A model generated the notes under the pieces. The model was given only the letters and a program-made list of their open reading frames with translations, did not search any database and was not told the origin of the DNA. Both the position numbers and the translations under genes were made by a program. This document shows positions 48,540-59,100 of a DNA stretch of 64,000 nucleotides, piece after piece. Source of the stretch: Pagrus major (taxonomy: Eukaryota > Chordata > Actinopteri > Spariformes > Sparidae); NCBI RefSeq assembly GCF_040436345.1, contig NC_133220.1, positions 6,388,436 through 6,452,435 on the forward strand. The letters run 5' to 3'. Every line of letters starts with the position of its first letter. The stretch's first letter is position 1.

Positions 48540-51500
48540 ATCACACATACCATGTTTTGACTCATGAGATTGGTCCACATGGGAATACAGAGAGCTATAG
48601 TTACAAATAAGAAACAAAAAAGAAAGGAAAAAAGATTAAAAACCCCACCACAGAACTTACTCAGTAATGACCCCGTGTCTGACCTCAGGAGCAGCCACTT
48701 ATTTTTCTCTTTTCTCCACTTTTTTTTTTAAAGAACATCCTCGTGGATTTACTTTCACTTGGTTCAGTGATTCGAGTACAGAGGCCGTCGACGCTCATCT
48801 GCTCTGTTACCGTCCCTCTCTGTGTGATAGTGAGCTGGCTGGTTTCACAGACAGGAAGTCACTTTTACAGTTTATTTATTTTTTAATCAATTGCCATGAT
48901 TTGAGGCTGAGAGTTAAATGTTAAGTTTCCCTTCAGCGCGCTTCTTGAAAACAAATTGGTAAGAATTAGCTTAAAAGCTAACTCAAGAAAAATGGATGTC
49001 AGATTATTGTGAGTGGGAATAAGAAGAAGGCAACAGTAGCAGGGGAGTCTTAAACCGTGTAATATCTGAATGTTGTTTTATTCATTATTATTCATTCACC
49101 TCTTCGTATTTCAGTGTCTGTGAAACCAGCCGGAGGTGAATCAAGACAGAAAACCATGTACTGACACGGAGGGTTTTCTCACTTATTGAATCTTTTTCAC
49201 AAGGCAAAAAAAAAGGTTTTGATTTTTGAATTTTGAAATGAAACGTGAGATTTTAGTTCAGAATCGGAGTGTGTTTGGATACTTTATCAGCTTCACTCTC
49301 CATTTCTTTCCACAGATTTTATCCTCAATGATCAAACTGGAGCTGGCCTCCTTTTATAGGAAGGTCAAAGGTCAGCTACAAATCAGCTGACAGGGATTCA
49401 GTGTCTTCCTTAAGGACACTTCAAGCAGGGCAGAGCCTGAACATGAACCCTCCAGATGAACGAAGGCCATGAACATGAGTAACGATCTGGAATTTCTGAT
49501 TTCTGAAAAAGAAATTAAGACATTTTCTTTCAAAATAATGTCCATGCCTGCTCCAGAAACTGACAGTTTTCTGTCATCTTCTCCCAAAATGTGGTCAGAA
49601 AATACCCAAACACACATTTTATAGTTTGGATCAACTGTTAACTGCTCCGGGGAAAGAACAGTACAAGTTGTTTCGGCCCACTAATGACAAAGAGGGGTCT
49701 CAGATTGGATTATTATTGCATGGCACTTATAACTCACTTTCTCCTAACTATGCTGAGAAAATAAAGAGGAGATATTCTGCAGGATTTTCTTGTAATGACA
49801 TTAAAAAAAAAAGCAGATCAGCAGATGATGAGGGCGACAAAGAAAAGCAGAGAGAGTTTATCTTCCATGTGAACCAAAATGCTTTTTTTGCTTTTCAGGA
49901 GACGTTCGAGAGAAACAAAACGAGCCAATAATCAGTCATGAGACAACGATGTAAAGACAAGAACTATACAATAAATACATTATTTATGATAAGAGATACA
50001 ACATGTTGAGGTGACCGTTCTGAAGAACATTTAAGTTAACCAAAAAGGACTTCAATGAAACAGAAAGAACACTGTTAAAGAAGGCATGGTGTGACACGAA
50101 CAGACGATACAGAGCCATCGACCTCCAGCTGTCGTCACATGCTGCACCTACGAGTTTCAAGTTTTTACACGAGAACGAGCCAGTAACAGGAAATGATGTG
50201 CATACGTGGGCTGTGGAGTTGAACGTTTGTTTGTTTTTTCTTATATCTTTGAGCTGTAGCACAAATTCAGATTTACTGATGTTTTTTTTTTTTTGTTTTT
50301 AGTTGTTTTTTTTTTTAACCAGGTATCTCAACAAACACACAAGAACAATCAGATACTTGAGCTGGATACATACTGTGTGTGCGCATTATCATCCTACGTG
50401 TGCTAGATACCAAACAGAAGGCCTCGTACAGGAAGAGAGTGGTGTGGGATTAAAACAGCCGTCTTTAAAGGGAAATTCTGGTGTTTCTTTGTCCCTTCTT
50501 TTGAAGAGACTTGAGAAAGTGAACCTCCTACAGATTTCCTCATGTAAAACACTCGTCTTTGTTGCCAACCCCCAGGTAAATGCAGAAAATAAAGTTCTAC
50601 AGGTATCCAAATTTTGCAGCTGCAAATGGAGGACGTGAGAAGTAGTATAAAGACTGAAAAGTCCACATAGAAAGGAGGTCAGGGACGGACGGTCGGCCTA
50701 CTAAATAGTTTTCCTACCTTAAGCTAACCTAACAGCAAGTGTATGTCAAAAGGCCCTCAAGCGAACTTTTGGACTTTGCCAGACTCAACTGATTTACCCA
50801 CAAGTTATCGCAATACAGATTTGATGTTAAATTGTTTCCAATTGCCCGCCGAAAAAACTAAAATAACTTTTTTTATCAGTGTGTTAAACATTGAATCACA
50901 TTGGCCAGACATGATATTCTACCACATCATGATACAGAAATATGTGGATCTCACGTCTTTAGAGACCTGATGACAGTTTAAATGTCACAGTACGCACAGC
51001 TGAAGTCTGCAAGGGCTCAGACGCAAGTCAAGAAGGTAGACATTTACAGGGAAGGCTGGAGTTGGTCGAGAATTGGTTGCACTGTGCTGTGCAGTTCAAT
51101 ACAACAGTTGCACAGATTTACGGTAAAATACTTTGTGTTTACTTTTGGGAAGACTTTCTGATAAAAATGTCAGTTGTTTTTAAAGCTATAGGAGGCCTCG
51201 CACTCTTACAACACCATGCAGGAGTTTTCCAAATTTCTACAAAAGGAGTTGGCGTGTAAATTGCATCATGAACAGAATTTCCCTTTAACGAACAGCACGG
51301 CATCATCTGTCAATGGTGAGATCCAACAAAGACTCGTCACTTTAGCAACGATGATGTCGACGATGTGCGCAAGTGAAGCCCACAAAAAGAGAAAGTATTA
51401 AAGTAATTTTCGAGGCACTGGTAAGAAAAAACAGTCACTTTTTGTTGACTCTCCTTTTGTGCTTTGAGGGATGACTGATTGAATTAACGTAGTGATTTTT

Positions 51501-51883
51501 GGACAGCGGTACCTTCGCATCACTGCGGGCTTCTAAAAGATAATGCACATCACCAAGGCCGTGTCGCGTACGAGCAAAGGACAAACTGAACACAAGCACG
51601 ATAACATGTCCCTATATGGAGATGTAACAGAACATCGATACAAAAAAATACTTGCTAAATAAGGCATTTACTTTGAATAATACATAATGAAACTAAGAGA
51701 GAAACGAATGTCATATTTGGTGAGAGTTTGGCAAAGCAAAAGAAAAAGTATAATAAATTATATGTAGCCACAAACTGTGACAAGGCAACAACTATGTTTT
51801 TATCCCCCCCCCCCCCGACAAGAAATGTGACCTGTGAGGACGAGACAGAAGAGACACCACGACAAAACGTGTGCGCATGCATG

Positions 51884-51899
51884 CACACACACACACACA

Positions 51900-51933
<34 letters not shown>
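51884..51933. repeat. (AC)n(TC)n(AC)n compound microsatellite
   Basis: AC, TC and AC runs follow each other without interruption and drive the Thr-His and Leu-Ser open frames in the area. Confidence 0.95.
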
Positions 51934-51935
<2 letters not shown>

Positions 51936-53117
51936 TAGTACAGAAACAGGTTAACATTCACAAAAAGACATTGTGCAAAAATAATGTTTTCATGTATGAA
52001 AACAAAACAAAAGTGAAGTCCAAACGTCATGAACAGAAACATTTCGACATAAACCCCCAAAATACGGACCCTGTTCTGAAAAGACTGAATAAAACCAGCG
52101 ACTTGCATCCATTTAATGTACAGTACAGTCTGTTTGATACAGAGAACACTGGGACTAACCTCGATGCAAAACTCCCCCTCGCATTTGTCAAGTATTTTTT
52201 TTTTTCCCAACGGAGAAACAAAAAGGTGAAAGAAATAAACGGTGCACTTGAAAACAAAAAAAAACAGCAATATACAGCGATAGATTTACATATTTAGAAA
52301 CTCTTAGTATGAACTGCAATTAAAACTAATCTGAGGAAAAAGAAAGGAGACGAAGAGCAACGACGAGGCCGCTTTGTATCCCTCCTCCTCCTGTTTGATC
52401 TGTTCTTTAAAAACAGATATTCCCTTTCACTGGACAGATGGTTGACGACGCACACAGAAAATCTCTCTGGACACAGACTTAAAAAAAAAAAAGGTAAGGA
52501 GAGGAGAGTATGGGCAAAAAAAAAAAGATGCTACAGGTCAGGATTGTAACCTCGTCATGATGAGCCACTGTTTCACTGATTTCCTGCGAGTCAATTTCAT
52601 TTGGGACTCAGATAAACGCATAAAAACCCACCTCTTCTCCTCTCTTCTCCCTCCACCCTCATGTTGTCAGGACACGATACAATCAAATCTGCCTCATACC
52701 GCCCCCTGGTGACCAGACTGAGCTCTTAACTTTTGAGATTCCTGTCTTAATTTCTTCTGAAGGGGAATCTCTCAAAGTGACTTTGTGTCTGAGTTTGTAA
52801 AAAAAAAATCTTTACATGGTCTAAAAAATACTAAAAGAAATTAATCTCATGATTGTTCTCTGCTTTTATCAATGAAAGCAAAAGAGACGGAGTTGTTGTT
52901 CTGAATATCACTCAACATTTCTTGTTGTTGGGTTCTGAATTATTACTCAACACTCAAATCAATAATTTACATAAAATGCTGACTAAGTATTTTAATCACA
53001 TGTACATTTCTAGTCCAATTCTTTTACATAAGTTCAATTTAAGTTTCAGTTATTCTGTGAATTTGAGTCAATGTGTAAACCTCACAGGTGCTGCTAGTGG
53101 GCATTTGCGCTGTGAAA

Positions 53118-53462
53118 AAAGTAGGGGTCGACCGATATGGCCTTTTCAGGGCCGATATTGATTATTAGAAATCAAGGAGTCTGAAAACTGATATTTGGAA
53201 GCGATGTGCATTCATACCTCTCCTCCACATTCGTTTCATAACTTAAGTTACTTTGCAGATTCAGATTATTCAGTGTTTATAGGCCACAGAGGAGACGCGT
53301 AACCGATCACATAGTGATGTGGGCGAGACATTGTGTGAGAGGATGTTGCATCAGAGCCAAAGCAGCACATTTTTAAATTAGTTTATTTTATCTGCAATGT
53401 CACAGAAAAATCTTAGATACTGATAATAGGAAGAATTCTGAATATCACCCTGATAATCTGCC
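53118..53462. mobile_element. Dispersed element, GTCGACCGATATGG family, copy 2
   Basis: It starts with GGGTCGACCGATATGG and GGGCCGATATTGATTATTAG, a familiar fish repeat terminus, and ends near CCTGATAATCTGCC. It aligns with 47940-48245. Confidence 0.75.
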
Positions 53463-53854
53463 AGGTTGATAAAGCGAGTCTGTGATGCTGTCCACAGTAC
53501 TGAAATGGATCGGAGGCGATCGATCAGACGGACACACGGAAAAAAACATGTCACTTAGTTTGTTTTTTTTAGCATTGCAGCCGTCCACAAACAGAAGAGA
53601 CGAGTCGACAGGGAGGTGAAGGGACAGTCCAGGAGAGAGTAGTTTGATTTATACACAATAACTCAACATGATAGAAAAACTTTGCATTAAATCTGACACT
53701 TAACATTGAACTTGTGTCATAAAATTGAAAATTTACATGTAATTAAAATACTGCTTTAGGCTTTTTTTCTTCTTTTTTGAGTGTAGTGTGAAGAGAAAAT
53801 GACTTTGTAACTCTGAACTTCTTCTAAAAGAAGTTATAGCAGCAATGGTGTAGC

Positions 53855-53907
53855 ATTAATAATAATAATAATGATAATAATGATAATAACAATAATAATA
53901 ATAATAA
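53855..53907. repeat. (AAT)n microsatellite, interrupted
   Basis: AAT units are interspersed with GATAAT and AAC variants. Confidence 0.9.
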
Positions 53908-54575
53908 GCATTGACAAGTTAAAGTTGACGTAAATGTGAAAAAGTAAAATGAATGACTGAACATTCAGGCCTGGATCTATTAACCTCACTGGTGTTGTGA
54001 TGTTTTGGAGCTTCTAGTCAGTTTACAGTCACTGTTTTTCAGATTTGGCAGCTTTTTTTTAAAAGTGCTACATGTACTTTTATTCTTTGAGTCACATTAA
54101 ATTGATTGAGAGATTTTGAAAAGGGTTCTGAAATGTATCTGAGCTGCTGTGTGTTTACTTCGAATATTATTTCCCTCAGTATCGACGTGGGGTTTTAGTG
54201 TCACATGTATCTGGGAACGCTGGTTCAGACTGTCAAGTTAATCTGCGGGTTTTTTTCAACATTGCACAGAGATAATCAAAACAAATATCACTCAGTGAAG
54301 TGGAGTGTGCCAGGAGTTTAAAAAACAGGACAGTACTCGGGTGAACGGGCTCGGGTTTGACCTTGAACTTAAGATACACAAGTGCTCCTCTGCTTCTCTA
54401 AATTCCCAAACTGTGGTGAGAAATTCTAACGGCTTTAGGGGGAAACACGTCTGACACGACTCTGCGTCATCATCCTGCAAACACACCAAACCAAATTCTG
54501 AAACTTTGCAACAGATCGTCTCATAACCGGATCGATTTTTACAGCCGAAGCCGCTCCTGGTTCGCACATCTCGCC

Positions 54576-54580
<5 letters not shown>

Positions 54581-54629
<49 letters not shown>
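54581..54629. repeat. (TG)n microsatellite in the probable chd6 3' UTR
   Basis: Two TG runs are separated by a single TTTG. On the transcript strand this would be a CA repeat about 325-375 bases after the stop codon. Confidence 0.95.
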
Positions 54630-54953
54630 TGACAAACGTCCCGCCCGACTCGGTCTTGATGCAGAATGCAGGGGAAGAATACACAGAAGATTTCTTACAC
54701 TAGTTTTTTTTTTTTTTGTATACAAGGAGGGAGTGGAGAGGGTGGGGTGGGGGGTGGGTGGGGTCTTGGTATATAAACATAACCGAGGTGAATATAATCA
54801 TCATCGTTATTATTAGTCATCATCATAATAAAAGTCTTTACATGGACATTGACTGACAGACACGGCACAAACTTTACACTGTTGCTCAGTCGAGAAAGAG
54901 GAGGCAGGAGGAGAGAGCAGGAGGTGGTCGTCTCTCTGCAGTTTTCTCCTCCT

Positions 54954-56186
54954 CTACGCCTCCTCTCCTTCCACCTGTCTCTGCTCCTCAGTGTCCTGCT
55001 TCTCCTCCTCCGCTGCCTCCCCTCCTGTGTCCTCCTTCTCCTCTGTGGCCGCTCCCTCCAGGTGGTTATGGGAGTCTGGTTCCTGGGGCTCTGCAGGCCC
55101 GTCCTCTCCGTCACCCTGCCCAGTCTGGGGCTCTTCAGTCGGAGACAGGCCCGGGTCCGGAGCCGAGGTAGAGGGGATGGAGGGAGATGAGGAGGAGGCT
55201 GGCTGGGAGGTGCCAACACGTTTAACTGTACTTTCTTTCTCCTCTACCTTCCCCGTCACCGCCTTCTCCCTCTCCTCCTCTCTCTCACCCTCCTCCCGCC
55301 CTCTCTTCCTCCTCCTCTTGGGGCTGCCCGGGGAGCCGTCCACGGCACCGGGAGGCATGGCGGGCAGCGCCATGATGCCGCCGTGCGGTAAGAACATGTG
55401 CGGGTACAGCAGACCGTGGGACATGCCCGGGATCAGGAAGGGGTTGAAGGTAAGATGGCTGCCGCTGCCGCCTCCGAGATGCGCAGCGCCAAGATGTGCC
55501 CTGCTGGTGGAGGTGATGATGGCTGCCGTCTCAGCTCCTGCTGGTCTTTTGTTGGCCTCCACTGCTCCTTTCTCCTCCCGGCTCCTTTCCTTTTCTCCTC
55601 CACCAGAGCCAGAGGAAGCGGCACTCTCTCTCTCAGCAGGCGTCGTCGACGAGGGGCTGCCTGCCTCTGATGTAGATGGTGCGGTTGTCGTGGTGACTTT
55701 TGCAGCCGACAATGAAGAAGAAGAGGAGGAGCTGGGGTGAGGAGGTGGCGGCGCATGCGCCATCATTGCACCAACGCTGAACAAGGCGTGTTGAGGGATC
55801 CCAGCCCCATGGGGGTGTGGGATGCCATGCAGCATCATGGGTAACATATTCAACCCGTTCTTGGCATCGTCTGCCGACGCTGCGGCTCCACCCGCCTGCA
55901 CGGCTGCAGAGAAACCATGAGGGAATCCTGCCGCCATAATCCCAGAGATGGGAATTCCAGGAATACCACCGCGGAGGTTCTGCATGGCCACCATGGAGTC
56001 CATGCTGCCGATTAATCCGCCGTTCATGAAGAGTGGGGGGCCGAGGGTGGATGAGGTGGAGTCAGAGACCGTCAAAAGGGGCTTCGGCATCTCACTGCGA
56101 GGCCGCCGCCCACGGCGCCGAGAACCCGGGTCTCTGTTGACCGGTTCGGTCAGGATCCGCGAGAACTTCCCTTCAGGAAGGAAACC
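54954..56186 (-). CDS. chd6: chd6-like terminal exon: second half of BRK-type module, Pro/Ser/Glu-rich tail, stop
   Basis: The acceptor TCCTCCTCCTGCAG precedes [16 protein letters not shown], a close match to CHD7's [26 protein letters not shown] follows. After that come hydrophobic Gly/Met/Pro segments ([19 protein letters not shown]), also paralleled in CHD7, and a highly charged Glu/Lys/Arg tail of about 110 residues with basic [10 protein letters not shown], a nuclear-localisation-like cluster. The frame is 410 codons and ends at 54954. The + strand open frames of up to 249 codons over this exon are antisense shadows of its low-complexity DNA. Confidence 0.92.
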   Translation of the reverse strand, partial: GFLPEGKFSRILTEPVNRDPGSRRRGRRPRSEMPKPLLTVSDSTSSTLGPPLFMNGGLIGSMDSMVAMQNLRGGIPGIPISGIMAAGFPHGFSAAVQAGGAAASADDAKNGLNMLPMMLHGIPHPHGAGIPQHALFSVGAMMAHAPPPPHPSSSSSSSLSAAKVTTTTAPSTSEAGSPSSTTPAERESAASSGSGGGEKERSREEKGAVEANKRPAGAETAAIITSTSRAHLGAAHLGGGSGSHLTFNPFLIPGMSHGLLYPHMFLPHGGIMALPAMPPGAVDGSPGSPKRRRKRGREEGEREEEREKAVTGKVEEKESTVKRVGTSQPASSSSPSIPSTSAPDPGLSPTEEPQTGQGDGEDGPAEPQEPDSHNHLEGAATEEKEDTGGEAAEEEKQDTEEQRQVEGEEA

Positions 56187-59100
56187 CTGCAGGAGGAGGA
56201 GAGGAAGAGGTGAGATTACAGTCACTGCGTGTGGAGGTTTAGCACAGAATCTAGATTTGGATTTTCAAGTTGAATATAAAATATGATTTATGTAAAACAT
56301 CCTCATTTAATTCTTAAATGCACAATCCTGCATGTACGTTCAGCAGCAGGTGATGAGAGACTGACGGACAGAGTGTTTTTCTACTCACAGAGTGTTTCAC
56401 CACATCCGCCCAGTCTGGAGCTACATAATACTCTGAGTTTGCATCCAACCACCTGGAAAGCTCCTTTATTGCCGGAGCCATGGCGCCACCAAGCTGCAAG
56501 ACAGGAAAACCAAAACAACATTACAAAACAATGATATCAACTCATCATCATCATCTTTATGGCAGCCTGTATTACGAGTAAGGATGCACCAATTTATCGG
56601 CTGAACAATGGTATCTGCTCATATTCACCTTGTTGACCAACTGTTGTTTATGTACTCTGTGTGTGTATTTGTGTTTTCCCTACCCTGCGTCCGGTGCCTC
56701 GGTGCACAACAGGTACCCTCTCCTCCCCCGTCAAAGAGTTGATGTCCAGCTTGGTTGGGTCTTTACAGCGATGCCTCCTCTGCTTTGGACGCTCCACGAA
56801 ACCGTGTAGCAGACCTGCTCCAGACTGCAGCGTAGGAGAGAATAGACAAGACTGATGAGAGAGAAGAATGAGAGAATTATTAACATGCTCAAAAAAGCAG
56901 CTGATGTAGGAAATAGTTAACAGAAAATATATCTAAAAAAAAGCAGAGATTCACACAGTTAAACACGGGAATAACAAAATAAAACGTCAAGACTTGCATG
57001 AGTGAACGTGGGGAGGTCCATGCTGTATCCCGGGTTCTGTCTCAGCCACTCGATCAGACCTTTGCTCGCCGCCTCTCTGTCGATGGCGATGATCTCTGGC
57101 TGAGGCGGCGTCTGGGTGGGGGTGGGCGTAGAAGAGGAGGACGGCGTGGGGGGGCCGGCGGGTCGCTCTGAAGGAGAGGGGGACGGCGAAGAGGTGGAGG
57201 AGGAAACGGAGGAGTGGCTGATTACCTCCACCCGGCCCTGCAGGAGGAAAGACACACACACAGGTGCAGGTGTTTTTAACAGTCTGATATTAGAAAGAAT
57301 TACCTCTCGAATGCAATCTTCTTTTTTTTTTACCTGATGATTTTTTTCCCACAATGCCCTAGGTGTGATTTCTCTCTTTCACATTGAAGCACATACATGA
57401 TAATTGCCCTCCTCCCTCCACCCACCTGTGTCTCTGGGAGGTGCAGTCCTCTGCTCTTGGTGAACTCAGAGTACAGAGCTTCCACGTTTCTCCTCCTCCC
57501 TCTCCTCCTCCTCAGTGAGTCATCTCCCCTCAGGCTCCCGTTAACTATTTGTCCCGTTACAGGATGGATGAGGCCGGCCTGCAGTATCCCGGCCATGTCG
57601 ATCCCCACAGAGCCTGTGAGCGGTGCTGTGATGGGCGGCGGTGGAGGCAGCTTATGACTGCTGGCAGCACCGGCACCGTGGTGGCCGATTCCCGGTGCAA
57701 CCACAGCTTCTCCCGCCCCACTGGTGGTGCTTATTTCTCCGGACGACTTGGTCAGATCAATGGCCGTTTCTTGCCAACCATTAATCAACATGGCCCCTGT
57801 ACGGTGAGATGGCGGGGCCACCACCGGAGTAACACAACTGGAGCTGGTGGTGGTAGCAGTGTGGCATGATGTTGCTGATTTGCCAGCTAAAACCTTGGCG
57901 GCGGCTGCAGCAGCAGCTGCCTCGTAGTCGTAAGACCTCCGCCCTCCCGCTCGTTTGAGCTCAGGGAGGTAGGGAGGAGCCACGAGCCTCTCCTGTAAGA
58001 GAGGCAAGGAGGTGAGGCGCCAAGCTCCGCGCCCGCATGCCCCGCCCCGCTGCATGTACTGTCAGAGTGGACAGGGTGGGTGAGGGGTAGACAAGAATGG
58101 GAGAGAGATGATGGCTTTGTTAAACATACATATGGACTGAGACACAACACAGTGGCGGCTATCAACCAGACCTGGGTTAAACCATGAGCTCTACACCTCA
58201 ACAGATGCTTAAAATTTCCCTCTTCGTTTAAGTCATCAGGTGCCTGGAGAAGCTTCTAAAGTTTTCCTGGTTTGTTTAACTCTTGAAATTATGAGATATC
58301 AAGTCAAATAAGTCGCTCTGTTCCCTGATCAATGGAGTGTTACATTTTGGAAATGATACCATTGGATAAAACACCCTGTACAGATAATTAGACTATAAAT
58401 TGGGTGTAAATAAACAGCACCTGTAAATTACTATCCGTAAATTTGATTAAAAAAAATGTATATATGCTAGTTAAAGGAAGACTAGCTGCCCAAGTCTGAT
58501 ATCAACATGTATAATTTCAACAGTACACATTACAGAGACAGGGAACTTTACAAAAAGCAACAAAGCGATGGTATGAACTCGAGGTGCCCAGTTACATTAA
58601 CAAACCCACTTCAGTAAAGATCTTTTAAAGCTCAGAGGTAAGATATGGCCAGAATTCAAAGGTAGCTCCTGTATAGGCAGAACACTGCTGCTCACTATAC
58701 TCTTTGCTGTATCTATCTTAAGCTGTAGCTAGCTATCGTTAGCAGGTTAGCTCAGTTAGCCATGAAGCCAGAGGCCCTATTAGCTGACGGAAGTCTACCT
58801 GGACCGTGACCTTGGATCACAAGGGAGCTCAACTGAACTGGGACTGAACACAAAAACAGAGGTCAGTTTGAAGACAGGGGATACAGTATGGAGGTGATTT
58901 ACAGCGGCTCTGATCAGGACCTAAGTGCTATTAGGAGACAGGACAGGTCATATCTTACAAATTGCCCCTTAAATCTAATAAATCTAACAGAGATACATAT
59001 GCAAAACATATGTTTTCAAATATAAACTACAGGAGTCTACAGTCAGCTTAATATTATTAGCATCATTGAGCATTATTAGCAGTGCAAACTGGACACCACT

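Larger units (their letters stand above)
48540..54953 (-). other. chd6-like 3' UTR and downstream DNA (extent uncertain)
   Basis: No coding exon is recognised on either strand. Candidate - strand poly(A) signals are AATAAA at 54079-54084 (giving a 3' UTR of about 0.87 kb), AATAAATAAA at 48871-48880 and AATAAA at 48522-48527 (about 6.4 kb). The region holds AC/TC, AAT and TG microsatellites, a C12 homopolymer near 51806, T and A tracts, and a second GATACCGAT-family element at 53118-53462. The open frame at 51728-52297 (+) is built on microsatellite text. Confidence 0.5.

Noticed and set aside
51728..52297. 189-codon + strand open frame
   Set aside because: It consists of translated microsatellite and A-rich sequence within the probable 3' UTR of the opposite gene, with no domain or splice context.
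54991..55740. 249-codon + strand open frame opposite the CHD terminal exon
   Set aside because: It is an antisense shadow of low-complexity coding DNA. The - strand frame has clear homology to CHD7.
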